Shown here piece after piece: positions 44,753 through 57,436 of a DNA stretch of 64,000 bases. This stretch comes from Hyphochytrium catenoides. Taxonomy: Eukaryota > Sar > Hyphochytriomycetes > Hyphochytriales > Hyphochytriaceae. The notes beneath the pieces were generated by a model. That model did no database searches. It was given only the letters and a program-made list of their open reading frames with translations, and was not told the origin of the DNA. The DNA lies in NCBI GenBank assembly GCA_900088475.1, contig FLMG01000761.1:30544-94543 (forward strand), read 5' to 3'. A program made the position numbers and the translations under genes. The stretch's first letter is position 1; each line of letters opens with the position of its first letter.

Positions 44753-47700
44753 TCACAAGAGAGCCGTTGCAAAATTACTGATCAGCTCTTTATGGAGAAG
44801 AGAGACCCTTTCCGCCCTGATCAGAAATGACTGACATTTCTCTTCTAGTTCCGGGTCCACCCCCACTCCGCCCGGACCCGTTCGTAGTCTTTCTTTCTCT
44901 GTCAGGTACTTCTTAAGTGGAAGAGGGAACTCTCGCTCCCTACTCTTATCATAGGCGGCTACTCGTAACAGGTGGAAAGTGAAGTCGAAAGCTTCAAAGC
45001 GCCCTTCTTGCTTGAATAAGAAGAGAAGGGCAACGCCCGCCCAGAGGAAGCCATCTCCGAAGTAATCTTCCATAGGAGTTTCGTGAGCGGCTACCTTACT
45101 TTGAACTTCCATTCCAGAGCTAGCAGGTGAGCAGCTGTTTGAGTAGAAGAGAAACTGTATCAAGGTCAGTGCCTGAAGAGAAAGGAAGTGCTGCAAGCGG
45201 GAAGCTGTAGTATAGACTTGGGCCGTGGTCGTTCCACCGACAAGACAATTGGGGAAGCGCTGGCGCGAGGAAAGGCATTGGGATGGAGAGAGAGAGCATA
45301 GCAGAAGGAAGTGAATAATCGTATGTAAGATAGAATTGATAAGAACAAACATTGACGATGCAGCTGAGGAGAATAAGAGCGAGAGGTCAGGAAGACAGCT
45401 CCAGACTCTAGTCCTACCTGCATGGCACTCCACACACGGTAGTATTCTGGGGTTTCCAGGATGGGGATCCCCTTGTCAAGAGAGAACGGTACTGTCCAGG
45501 TCTTCACAAGGCCCTCTTCAGCCAAGAAGGATGACAAGGATGCCAGAATAGAAGAGAGAGGATTGTAAGGTAAAGTCAGAAAGGCTTCTTTCTCTTCAAA
45601 GAGCTCCAAGAAGCACACAGACTGCCACGTGCTCTGAACAATTGTCGTCTGAGAATCTTTCTCCGTTCCTCTCCTGGACGGGGTCGACGAATGTTGGCTA
45701 GCACTGGACAAACCTCTTTCCGGCTCCGGTCCAGAGTGAAAGCTTCCGATTGTCTGGAGGTATTGGTCCAGACAGAATCCCAAAAGCGATAGGAAAGCAA
45801 TGCTGTTGCCAACTTCCCTGCAGGGAAGATTGATCACAAAGAGATAATACGTAGGAACAACAGGGAATCTATTGCTAGGCGACTCCATGGCGCTAAAGGT
45901 TTTAGCTTCTATTGACAATGCGACATTCCGCGTCTCTCTTAATTCTCTCTCCCTCTTCTCTTCTTATATCTTTCTGTCTCTCTTTCTCTCCGTCGCTCCG
46001 TCGCTCCTCCCTCCTCTTTTCTTTGTTCTTACATGAAACTTTGAAAGACCACGGGCTTGAGGTCGCGATACTCTAGGATTCCACGAAGCTTTGCCTCATA
46101 GAAGCCGAAGCAGCCACTTGCTCGATAAATGAACTTAGGCGGTGAAATGGGAGGGATGGCGAGAGAAAGGGGACGCAAATACTCCGCAAAGAGCCCTTTA
46201 AGATGACCCTAGGAGAGAGACAGAGAGAGCGAAAAACAGAGCGCGTGAAGGTTGACATTGCAAAAAATAGACATGGCTCTTGGGCACATGGTGTGCAGCG
46301 AGAAAATAAAGGGTCTAGAGCTTGAGGAGGAAGAGACCTGTTCTGGTTGAACGGCCGTAGCGATCGTGGACAAGATAGAAAATCATAGCTCTTAGAGATC
46401 AGTGACTCAGTCGAACAGTTGACGGAGGACAAAGGAAGACGAAGGTCTTTCATCTCGAGACCTACAGCTAGAAATACAGCTCGCAACGAGGAAGAGGAAG
46501 GATAGTGTTGGCAGAAGCGGAAAACGCGGATAAAAGGAGACAAGGGAAAGCCAAGTGCCTCACCTTCACAAACTCTTGGACGTCCTCTGCTATACAATGC
46601 AGCATTTGAAGCCCGAGTACCCTGATGAGGCTTCCAACGTGTTCTTTTCCAAAGAACAATTGAAATGGCCTAAGGCGCAGATCGTATGCCCTAGCATACT
46701 CTTTCCCGAACAGAAGAACTCCAGAGAGGAGGTCCCGAGAGGACGTGGACCCGTTCATGAAGAAGGGAGAGCAATTCTCTTCGTCTGCTCCCTCTCTTCC
46801 CTCGAAGTTCCTGCTCACGAAGCGCTGGCTGGCGTCGCTATACGCGAAATCGGCCAGCAGCTCTTGCCGAAGCTTCGAAGAACACGCTATAACAAGCCTG
46901 CCTCTCCCGGGATGGTTGGCAAGTGTTCGGTCATGGTCGATCTCAGCGAATATGGTTTCAAAGCTGTCCAAGGTTAAAACCTGAGATGAGAGAACCTGTC
47001 AGGAAGTCTTCCTCTGCCCCTTGGTTAACCTCAGTCTTATCCTCTAGGTCTTTCTCCTTTGATCGGCTATCGCATACCTATCTACCCATCACTGCCAGTA
47101 GCACAATCTTTTCTCTGTCTTTTCAAGTAGGCACTCACTCTCTACCTTCCCCTCTCTCTCTCTCCACAGTCCATACCTTGTTTAGTTCGCAGAGAGTCTC
47201 TCTCAATACCAATAGCAGGAGGTCAAGCTCAACGATGGCAGTGACTTCGCTCGCCTCGAATCGGTGGATTGCCGCCTCGAGATCGGTGCAGAATATGGCC
47301 CTTGCGTGCTCAGAGAAGAGCTCATGCAGGTCAATGGGGCGCCCGAGCAGCTAGATTGTAGAAGATGAGAAACAGTCAAACAAGAGCTATAGCCCGGATA
47401 GAAGATAAGTATAGTCGTAGGCCTCCCAAAAGATAGTGACAGCTCTTGATTAGTAGCAAAGAGATGGATTCAGTCAGACACAAAGAGAGACGGACAAGAG
47501 AGACAGAGATAAAGAAAGATAACCAAGTGCAAGCTGTGACCCACCCTAAAGGTCCGTCGCTGGAGTAGAGGTTCAAAGCTCCTCTGATAGACGGCACGGC
47601 CCCTACTTCCTTTCGCCAAGTTCAGACCATCAACTATGGACCCGGGAAGGCACCGCAGGGCAGCCATATCCTTGGTGTAGGAGTAGAGCTCATATGCTAG

Positions 47701-50700
47701 GAGAGCGACCACCTAAAGGAATGCGTTAGAAAGAAAGACTGATAGCTTAGCTCTAAAGATGATGGAGTTGGAACCCCCTGTCGAGTTGAACGGAGGTTAA
47801 GGGTCTAGAAGTCTAGGAAGCGTAAGGGTCTAAAAGGCAGCAGAGACAAACACGACTTTTAAAAATGGGACTAATAATATCGCGCACACAGGCCTACGTG
47901 AGCCTAGTCCAACTGTTCGCATAGTACGTCAACAATAAGAGACTATTAGACGTCGCAGGAAGCGGAAGCGTGGCTGGTGTAGGGATATGGGACCTGGTCA
48001 AAACATAGCGAAAATTCTCCCTCTATTTCCCGGTAGAGGTGTTTTCTTCTTAACTCTCTCAAGGCACTGTCTGCTGCATCGTTGTACAGCTCAAGGAGGA
48101 AAGTAAGGCAGTACAGAAGGTCTGGCGCCCGGTGCTGCCGCTGAGAGGGGGAGTGATGGAAGGAAGAGAGGACGTGGAAGAGCAAGATATACGGAAGAGA
48201 AGACTCAATGGAGAACTGGACTTTCTTGGACATCTCAAGGTGGTATTCGCGAAACCAGAGAGCGTTGAAGTCCACGACCTGACGCAGCGGGAACATGAGT
48301 AAAGTTGGTAAGCTGTAGAGAAGGAGAGACTAGAATATATTGGGGGAAACTACTCCTATTTCGACGCAGAACAGAGGTTCAAGGCAGAGGAGAAGAGAGC
48401 AAGGAGCAAAATGTGCAGGGCCCCAAAGGAACCCAAGAGGGCATAAGAAGAGGGAAGAGAGAGGCTACGGAGGTTTGTACCTGCATTATCACGTCCGGGA
48501 AGCGGAGCACGTGCTCGTAGAAGAAGGACGAGGAGTGAAGTGCGAGAAGCCACCCCTTCTCTTCGGAATCAAAGTCTTTCCTTTGAAACACTCCCTGCTT
48601 TTCTCCCTCTTGACACAAAAGCTCGAGCATCCCACGGAGAAGAAATAGTCGCGATGAGGAGGGAGATACTACCCGAATGGACTTGACAGGCTTTCTGTTC
48701 TGTCTCTCAGCCCTAACATCAGTAGAACGGATATCAGGACGGTTGCAAACTAATGCCATAAACTCTAAGATTGCATAGTTTTCTTATGCTGAGGATGAAT
48801 TTTCTGGCACGACTTATGACGCAAGTAGTGGCAAATACGCAGAAGCTGAAGGTCAGAGATCTGCAACTCTAGGCGAGGGAGTGCGAGATAGGTAGGTGGC
48901 TCAGCCAGAAGAACGAGAGCAAAGAGCAAAAAGAAAAGAAAAGAGGCATCAAGAGCCGAGCAATGGAGAAAGATCAAGCAGAGGCACACTGGCGGACTGA
49001 AGGGCAACATAGAGATAACAGAGAGACAACCTTGGGGCCTTGTAATCCTCAGCCAGAGAGGGAGAGCCATCCCGCCAGTCGGCTATCAAATTTCGAAGAG
49101 CGAGAAGCGGGACCTTGACTGGCCGTTTTCTCTTGTCTGCGCGGTGTAGAAGAGTAACCAATTCTTGCTGAGAGAACTCCTGCAACTCCGAGTGTACAGC
49201 TATCTTGAGGAGAGGCAGGAGCTTTGGGTTGAGACAGGAAGACAAGAGGAATGGAAATAGAGATGTTGTTAGGGTCAGTAGCTCTCCCGGATGGTAGCTA
49301 AAGATGACGAGATTAGATTAGAGCATCCCAGAAAGGTAAAGAAGAAGTTAAAGTTAAGAATGGGCCGCTCTGTCTGGGAGGAAGCAGCGGACTCGGAGTA
49401 AGCAAAGGAACCCGCCCAGAGAGCTATAAATAGCGGGCTTTGCGGAACATCGCCACAGGACGTGACAAGAGTAGAGCGCAGGTCCACAAGATAGCTTGGT
49501 ACCTCTTCTTGTCTCTGCATCAGCAGCGCTCCGACACTCTTTGCCAGAGATATCATCTGAATAAGCACAGAGAGCTCTTCCTCGTCAAAGTTATATCGTT
49601 TGAGCCCATCGAACTGATTTGACTCCCTTGCTTCCTTCTCGTCTGTGTCATATTCGGGAGGGTTCTAATTAAGGTTGTTAGACTATCAGAGAGAACTAAC
49701 CTCTCACAGTCAAGACAACACTCGCTATGAGCGGTAGATCGCAGCGGCGGAAGACTGAAGAGAGGTAGTCTAAGGCCGGAAAACCTAAGCCAGGATGGGT
49801 ATCGCAGAACCATAAGGCAGAGGCTGAGATTGATGAGTGGGAAGTTGTGCTGCACCACATAGGGAGAATACTGAGAGGAGAGATTGACTCTTATGTACTG
49901 TGTGGTTTGCAAGCAGCAGGAAATACAGAGGATGTTAAAGCTGACCTCAAGTTTCCACGCCAGCAGCTCATGGATTATATTGTTCCAGCGGCTAAGGTGC
50001 CTTAGACCTTTCAGTACCAACTCATAGACAGCCTTTGGGGCCACACATTCCCAGGCCTGCTTGCCTTCACCCTTGCCACACAAGAGCTGTGCACATGCCG
50101 CACCCGGACGCGTCGGTGACATACACAAGAGGAAGAGAGAGACAGGTACAACTTAAAATAGAGGAATAACAAGAAGTAGCTAGAAGGCGATGGGGACGCA
50201 TAAGCTCGCCCAAGACAGAGCTTCATCTTGATATTTGGGAGCATGCCGTCTTTAGCCAAAAGACTAACATAGAAAGCAGTTGGCACCTCATTAAGAGAAG
50301 ACTCCAAGTCTGCTAGGAAGGCCCGGCCTTCGAGCTGGATTGTAGTCCATTCCAGTTTGATATCGGGGCACGGCAGATTGTAGGCTTCAAGTTCTTGTGA
50401 AGACGGAGAGTAGGATTGTCAGATAGAGGAAATGACGGAGACATTGGAAGTATGACGTTGACCTGAGGTAAGTAGTTGTATGGTCGGAGTGGCTAAATTA
50501 TTGTCAAGAGAGGTAGCGAAGGGCAGATAGGTAGGGAGAGATTGAGGGTCGAGAGGTAAGATAGACCTTGTATCCAGGAAACCTCAGACGAGACTGCATG
50601 CGGTATCCTTTGAAGTGCTGCTACCAGGCTGATGTTTACATCCTTGAACACTAGCAGATATGGAGCTGCAGAGAGGACAAGGCGAACCTGGAGATATAAT

Positions 50701-52677
50701 AACACCACGCAGATGGAGAAAAGGTGAGAAGTGAGACAGTTCCCGTTGGTGACTTACTGCCGTTGTCATCGAGGTAAAACAGAGGCTACTGTGAAGGCTG
50801 CACTATGCTCAGGAAAAGCACTAAGCTCAGAAAGAAGGCATTGTTTGAGAGAAGCTAAAAAATCTGGCTACGTTATGCCGCGAAGGGTGATACAGGTGAG
50901 GAGAAAATCATGAGGTGGAGTCTATCACGTACTCGCTTCAGCGGAATCTGTTTGTCCTTGAAGACGTTTAATGGCTGCCTGGCATCGTGTTCCCGCTGAA
51001 GAAGATGCAGAGCAGCTGGCAGGGCCCGGAGGAGAGAGAGTCGTTCAGCCGGAAGGATCCAGTAGCCCCTCTCAAGAGCATGAGTTGCTTCCTGGACCAC
51101 CGCCAGGAGCACTTTCTCATGGCTGCAGCAAGGAAAAGCACAGTGGAGCGTCATGTTGGCTTTTCACTATGTTTTCTGAGCAAGTATAGAACCAAGTGGC
51201 ATGGAGTCATGGATAGTGAAAAGAGACAGAAGTTGGAAAAAGGAAAGAACCAGGAGTGCAGATAAGGCCACTCAGTCAACAGATATGGCCTTACCCGGCT
51301 ATGTTCTGTAGGTCAAGTCGGAGGTGGTTGAGCGCTGAGGCTACAGGAGCCCGTGGGTGGGCCAGGAAGGCCTGAAGCTCTAGAAAATCCCTCTCATGCA
51401 TGGACGCTTGGTCTTCCACATCCTTTTCTTGCTGTTTGTGGAGCCTTTACAGGATGTTCCATGGTCAGGCCGATGTTTAGACGTAGGACCACTGTAGATT
51501 AACAGCTGGATAAGGTAGATCGAGTGGGGCAGCATGGGTGCTTCACAGAGTAGGAAAGTTAAGGTGAGCCTGAAGATAGCCAGGGCGCAAAAAGCACTAG
51601 ATATTAAGAGATTACAAAGGGCGGGAACCTTGCTATGTCCGCCCATAGCCTGAAGAAACGGTTTATAGACAAAGGAAAGCATCAAGCGGAAGATAACCTT
51701 TTGAGGAAAGCAAAGTCATTCTTCAGTCCCGGTTTTGCCTCTTTGACAACGTCGAGACAAAAGAGTAGATCTATTGCTCTTATTAGGGCTCTGATAGACT
51801 GGCTTATGACACATATTCCTCCTGCCGTTCCTTCTTTGTCTGTTGCCAATAAGCGGAGGACGAACTGGCAGAGAAAAGAGGAGAAAGAGACCTGAAAAGT
51901 TGGGACGGCTTTGACTCTTTGCATCTCCTTCACAAGCACTAAGAAGGCAGCAAGACATTAAGCGTGAGGATGTCAGCTGTTTCTGCAGACCTCAGGCAAG
52001 GGCGATGAAGAAAGCACTAAGGAGCACTCGCAAGCGTCTTGAGGAGAGAAACATGAGCAAACGAGCGAGATTACTGGAGGGGAGGGGATAGGTGGGAAAG
52101 GCGGAAGATCAGAGGGTTTGCCAAGGTACCTTCATAAAGGGCAGAATGGAATGCTTCCACGTCTTTTGGCCGTCTCTCTTGACATCTATAGGCGGCGGCC
52201 ACGCAGCTCCTGTACGTGTACAGTGTCGCAATATGCCTCCAGCCTTCCTCCACCATCCTGAGACAGAAGATATTCAGAGCAAGAGAAGGATCAGATTTTA
52301 AGAAGGAAGATGAGGTACCAGACAACAGAGATCTAGAAAGGAACATCTCTTTGGTCATTAGCCGAGAAGTGGAGGCTGCACAGATGGAGGGGAAGAGGTA
52401 ATAGACGACCCAAGATGACTCCCACGCTCTCTTCCTCTGTCGACAATCAAAAGTAATGTCTCCACACTCATCCATTCCTTCACGCTTCCATTTGATGTAG
52501 GTACCTGTCTAGCAATTGTATATCTGTGAGTAAATCAGACATCTGGGCATTCAAGGCTTGGCACTCCTGCAACACAGGAGGCTCACTCTCAGGACAAAAG
52601 CCTATGAGTGGAAGCTCTAACCCAGCGTCTGGCACCTCCCTTGCCAGTTGACCCCGTAGGTCGCGGAGTGAGTCCAT
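44753..52677 (-). CDS. CYFIP1: CYFIP/Sra-1/PIR121, subunit of the WAVE (SCAR) regulatory complex
   Basis: CYFIP holds WAVE inactive and is the Rac1-binding subunit; Rac binding frees WAVE to activate Arp2/3 actin nucleation. Start is the ATG at 52675-52677; exon 1 is 52505-52677 (VPDAGLELPLIGF). Homologous segments follow in the family's order: MVEEGWRHIATLYTYRSCVA (52.25 kb), LVLKGLRHLSRWNNIIHELL (50.0 kb), EELSVLIQMISLAKSVGALL (49.55 kb), LLALRNLIADWRDG (49.1 kb), DFNALWFREYHLEMSKKVQF (48.25 kb), LLELYNDAADSALRELRRKH and SLCFDQV (48.05 kb), VLTLDSFETIFAEIDHDR (46.95 kb), CREVGNSIAFLSLLGFC (45.8 kb), YYRVWSAMQ (45.43 kb), and the final exon with EDYFGDGFLWAGVALLFLFK. The C-terminal frame ends at TGA 44753-44755. 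Animal CYFIP is about 1,250 aa; the pieces here cover the whole length. Most exon joins were not phased. Other WAVE subunits are not in this window. Confidence 0.95.
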
Positions 52678-52932
52678 CCTTTCCTTGTGACGTGAATCTA
52701 CCTCTCTACAGTCCCGAGCATAGCATGCCTAGGAAGACCCATGCAGCTCTTAAGGCGTCTCAGCAGCGCCTAGCGCACTGGACTTGTCTTCTCCGTTGGC
52801 CGGCTCATCACTTTATCACTGCGCTCATCGCTCGTCCCGCCTCCGCTCAGCGTCCATCAACATCGTCGAAAGCTTCGTCTTCTGTCAAAGTGTATGTCTG
52901 TTCGTCCAAGCATCCTCCAGAAGCTAGAAAAG

Positions 52933-53690
52933 TATTGCTTCCCTAAATTTGCGACAATCTTCGGATGGCTTGCAGTCGGTTGGGCAGCTAAAGTTCGCCT
53001 TGCAGGAATAGCGCTTTGAGATGGCCTTTGACAAGTGGTATATTTATTGTTAGCAAGCTCTAAATAAGACAATCAGAGGTCACTAACAATGGCCTTAGCT
53101 AATGATCGGATGGCAAGTAAAAGAAGAGCTATGTACCAGGAGGTTCAGGAGGTACAGCGTCCGATGACGAGAGGCATCAAGTGAACCAGTCGGGATGCCA
53201 TCCGTAGGCGCAGCCACATTGCCTTGGAGGTCATCGTCTTCATCATAACAACTGTAGATGCAGTAGTTCTATGAGGTGATATCATTAGGCTCTTTCTGCG
53301 CCGCCCAAGAATCAGCAACCGACCACAGGATAGGAAGACCCTTTGAGAGCCTTCACGCCATAGGCCATTCAGAAGACGTCAAGCAAATGCGCTTAAGCTT
53401 AGCTTCATCCGTCTTCTACTTATAGATTCTTCCTTGACAGCGATGACCGCTGTAATGCAGTAGCGGTCGGCAGTAGAATAAAATAGTACAACTCAAATTA
53501 GCAAAGAGCGGGCATTAAGGAAGATATGTAGCCAGCAAAGGTTGCCATGACCCTGGGACCGGAGCTCCGTACGTCAAACAGTTGAAGAGCACGGTCAATA
53601 TCGTCACGTTGGATGTTATCCGGCACTTCCCATCTGAGCAGCCATCGCGAAGTCCATGGCACTTTGCAGTTGGACAGAGTTTCTTAGCAC
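52933..53690 (-). CDS. Candidate small gene, unidentified
   Basis: Three minus-strand pieces can be joined in phase 0. The first (about 53690 to 53573) contains RWEVPDNIQRDDIDRALQLF and ends at a GTACGG donor. The second (about 53275 to 53146) starts after a CATAG acceptor and reads from NYCIYSCYDEDDDLQGNVAA to RHRTLYLLNLL before GTACAT. The third reads KRYSCKANFSCPTDCKPSED and ends at TAG near 52933. It has a Cys-spaced C terminus, as in small metal-binding or disulfide proteins. No start codon was found in frame before the SUMO gene, so a 5' exon is missing or the model is wrong. I recognise no family. Confidence 0.3.
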
Positions 53691-53702
53691 TCAACTGGTC
53701 AT

Positions 53703-54133
53703 CTAGAGACCTCCGGTCTGCTCCAAGACCACGTCAATCTGGTCCTGGTCTTCAAGTTCCAGCTAAATAGGGAGCATATTTAGCTTCCTCATACCGTGGA
53801 AGATGTAATGGACCAAGTCTTACCATTTTGGGCGTCGACTCTCCTTGAAGCCGTTCTCCGTCGAGCAAGAACCTGAGCGCCCCAACTTGTACGCCTTTTC
53901 TTTGGGCGTAGGCGTTAAATACCTTCTCCATCTTCGTCGTCCTCTTCACCTTGAAAAATGTCTCTTCACCTGTCTGCACCGAGAGCGTGGTTTAGTGTTT
54001 ATCAACTTGCCAAAGCCCGTCATCTACAAACAGAAGTCGTCGCGGTCCGCTGCATTATGTGTAGTACCTGGTCCTTAACACGAATTGTGATAGTCTCACC
54101 GCCCTCCTTAGGCTTTACATCTCCTTCTGACAT
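53703..54133 (-). CDS. SUMO1: SUMO precursor, three exons
   Basis: Exons 54068-54133, 53824-53973 and 53703-53762 join in phase to 91 aa. The N-terminal tail is short and charged (MSEGDVKPKEGGE), followed by the ubiquitin-like beta-grasp: ITIRVKDQTGEETFFKVKRT, KMEKVFNAYAQRKGV, LRFLLDGERLQGESTPKM and LELEDQDQIDVVLEQTGGL. The di-Gly motif is followed by a single Leu, so a SUMO protease (ULP/SENP) need remove only one residue to mature it. SUMO is attached to lysines of nuclear proteins. All exon joins are phase 0. It is divergent from WRNIP1, whose start is about 825 bases away. Confidence is high; whether it is the only SUMO gene cannot be told here. Confidence 0.95.
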
Positions 54134-54958
54134 CTTGAAAGGCTAAGCTAATGAGATGCTTGTCTAAGCTGTGAACTATCTGGTCTGGTAGTTAAAATAG
54201 GAACAGAGGCTGAAGATTAGTTCTGCGCCTTCTGTAGATCGCCTCCTTTCTCTATGATGAAGAGTGCACCTTTCTACCGGCTGTCGGATCTTCAGTCTTC
54301 AGATTTCTGCAGTTCAGCCTGCCGCGAAACACATAATCCGCGCCATCAAACAGAGGTTTAAACAAAGCCCGCTATCCTGCTTCTTCAAAGTCTAAGGTAT
54401 GCGGAATATTAAATTCATACCACACCCTTTAGGTAGATTACCATTGTTAGCAGGTTAGCGGACTTTGATGGTCGTATGAATTCACCCAGTTGTCGTCAAC
54501 AGCTGCTTTCTTATGGCCATTACAATAGAAACGCTAGAATTAACCATCAGCTGTGGTCATCATGGTCTAAAGAGATCAGCTGGCGCTAATATGTAACAGT
54601 AATCATATAAGTGATTCTTCGCCACCGTTTTGGCGCGATCCGACGATCAGATGCGAACCCAAGAAGCAAGATGGCGCGAAGCATGATCTACAGAGCTTCA
54701 AGGCGAAGGCAGACCCTCCTGCTGAGCATCATTGACTGATGAACGAGCGTATGACGGCCTGCCTCTTGAGCGCGCCACCTGGTGATGAGGATAAAAGTCA
54801 CAGTACCGACGAACTTGCAGCCTGTATACTGGAAAGAAGAGCTCACTTACTCGTCAACGAGTTTATATGAGTATGTCTTATTATGATGACGACCAAGGTG
54901 CACCTCCTGTTCTGCGGTGACTTGAGTGCACATTTCTTGCTGCACTTCCACAGCGAAT
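54134..54958. other. Divergent intergenic region between SUMO and WRNIP1
   Basis: It should hold the promoters of both genes. I found no open frame with splice sites and no defined motif. The upstream frame of WRNIP1 stays open to 54926 but has no ATG there. Confidence 0.5.
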
Positions 54959-57436
54959 ATGAAGGAAGATAAGGCGATACAATGTCCTATCTGCCATAAG
55001 GCAGTGGACTCTGCTGACTTCATCAATCAGCACATAGATAGCGGTTGCAGCGTCTATGTCTCTAGCCCTAGGGCTCTTGCGGGAGATGGAAGAGCTGGAC
55101 GAGACCAGAAGAGATCAGTCCAATCCACCATGTTCGGAGGAGCTGCCTCAAGTACGGAGTTTAGCTTAGCTCGCCAGTCATCAATAGCAACCTACCGGTC
55201 GCCACCCCCGAAGCAGAGGATAGGTACTAGTTCTGTAGCAGATGTCACAGGAGCTCCGAGCTCCTCTCATTTACTGATGAAAGCTTCGCTGGACCGCAGA
55301 TCTGCGAATGCAAGTATGATTGGTGTGAAAAGAACGGCGCAGGACCTCACATTGGAAAATGGGCCTGAAAAACGACGGGAAGGAGAATATGGTACTCCCT
55401 CTCCACCTTCAGCCTCCTCCTCCCACAGCCACGTACCGACGCCTGTTGGAATGTCTCCTCAAATTCCTCATAAACCGCAAGGTAGTCCTAAAGGCCATGT
55501 TCCTTTAGCCGACTTGGTGCGCCCCAAAGACCTTGAGTCCTTTTGTGGTCACACAGAGCTGGTCGGTGAGAAGAGCCTACTTCGTAGCTTAGTAGAGCAG
55601 CGTCGTCTCCCATCGATGATTCTATGGGGAACTCCAGGGTGTGGGAAGACGACCTTGGCCCGTATTATCGCCAAATCGCAGCAGACTTACTATCGAGAGT
55701 TCAGCGCCGTCATGCACTCCATCAACGACATCAAGAAGGTCGTTGAGGAGGCAAAGAACCATCAGCGTCTGACCGGAAGAAAACCTATTCTATTTATTGA
55801 TGAAGTGCATAGGTTCAACAAGGCACAACAAGGTAAAGTGAAATGATAGCGCCTCCTTTGTTCTCATACCTACGTCTATCTCCCATCCTGCATTTCCTTC
55901 CTCTTTCTCTTTCGCTGTTGACTCCCTATCTTCGCCGCAACAGTTTAGTTCCCTATTGACCCCTTTCTTCTCACTATCGCTACCTTTTCATAGTGATTAG
56001 CTCTTCTTAGATCCTCCATTTTTAACGAGTCTTCGCTTTGGCTGGTTGCTCATAGTGGACATCTAGCTTTCTAATGGCTCATACCATCAAGGGCTCTTTT
56101 CTTTACTCGTACTCTGAGCACTTTTCTTTAGCCATCTACCTCGCTAAAATCTTCTGCGCTCTCCGGGCCCTTCTTGTACCTTTCTCTGAGATCGCACTTT
56201 AAAGAGTGATCTTATCTTGGTCTTTTTTATCCTCAGACTTCTTTCTGCCTGGAATTGAAAGAGGGGAATACACTTTCGTCGGCGCCACAACCGAGAACCC
56301 CTCATTTCGTATCAACTCTGCGCTTCTTAGCCGCTGCCAGGTCTTCGTCCTATCAAAGTTGCAGCCGCCAGAGCTTCTCGCTCTCTTGCGACGTGCCTTA
56401 AATGTGTACAACGACACCTATAACGGACCGAACACCGGTTGTCCCCGCCTAATAGTAAAGGACAACCACCTAGAAAAGATATCCTCTCTCTGCGATGGAG
56501 ACGCCAGGTCTGCCATTAACATGCTTGAGCTAGTGCTTGAGTCTGGCCGTGCGGCGAGAGGAAGGAGAAAGGAGGGAGAGAGAAAGGAGGAAGACGCGGA
56601 AGAAGTGGACGAAGCCACAGTGCTTCAGGCCCTTCAGAAGACCCATCTTCTTTACGATCAGGCTGGAGAAGAACATTATAACATCATTTCCGCTCTGCAT
56701 AAGAGCATGAGAGGAAGTGATCCAGACGCCTCACTTTACTGGCTGGGGAGGATGCTCTATGCTGGGGAGGATCCGCTCTACGTAGCGAGGAGGCTAGTTA
56801 GATTTGCCAGTGAGGACATCGGAATGGCTGATAGCAGGGCGCTTCCTCTCGCGGTCTCTGCCTATCAAGGTAAGGTCACTCACCACACTTTTTTTCTTTC
56901 GGTTGCCCTTTGGGTCGAAGGGCGTCTGTTTATGCTGTTACTAGGTATAAAGCGTCGAAGGTAGCACATCAGTTCATGCTTGCTGCACACTTTCAGCCGC
57001 TGAAGAACTGCGCGTTGTGGTCGGTGGTGGTGGTGGTCGTTGTGGTGGTTGGGGAGGGGAGGGAGAGAAGCGGAGGACGATTGGGAAGGGATGGGGCAAC
57101 GCTTTCAGTCCTGACACCTGCCTTCTTGTCCAACCTCCAGCCTGCCATTTCATTGGGATGCCAGAGTGCGATGTCATTTTGGGCCATTGTGCCGTTTATC
57201 TGGCTCGGGCGCCCAAGAGCGTGGAAATATATCGCGCGATGAAGAAAGTAAAGCAAACCATAGAGACAGGAACGGCTTATCCTGTCCCATTGCACTTGAG
57301 AAACGCTCCCACGGCTCTGATGGCTCAGGCAGGCTACGGAAAGGGTTACAAGTACAACCCAGACTACAAGCCAGAAGAGCTTGCAGACCAGGAGTATCTC
57401 CCTATGGAGATGAGAGGATGGAAGTGCTTTGATTGA
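54959..57436 (+). CDS. WRNIP1: WRNIP1/Mgs1/RarA AAA+ ATPase with N-terminal UBZ finger
   Basis: Exons 54959-55832, 56237-56869 and 57141-57436 join in phase to 600 aa. The N terminus has a ubiquitin-binding UBZ4 finger with Cys9, Cys12, His25 and Cys30 ([17 protein letters not shown]). A Ser/Pro-rich linker follows. The AAA+ core then begins: [20 protein letters not shown], Walker [12 protein letters not shown] near residue 225, Walker [16 protein letters not shown] near 278, sensor 1 [14 protein letters not shown], and the arginine-finger region LLSRCQVF. The C-terminal clamp-loader-like part holds [40 protein letters not shown] and [13 protein letters not shown]1 acts at stalled replication forks, binding ubiquitinated PCNA through UBZ. 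Length is near the human protein (665 aa). An insert of charged residues ([16 protein letters not shown]) lies in the second exon. The first intron is long (404 bases) for this window, and the second contains a G-rich tract (57019-57066). Confidence 0.95.

Noticed and set aside
52608-52946. 112-codon plus-strand open frame opposite the first exon of CYFIP
   Set aside because: It overlaps the well-supported CYFIP start on the other strand and shows no domain.
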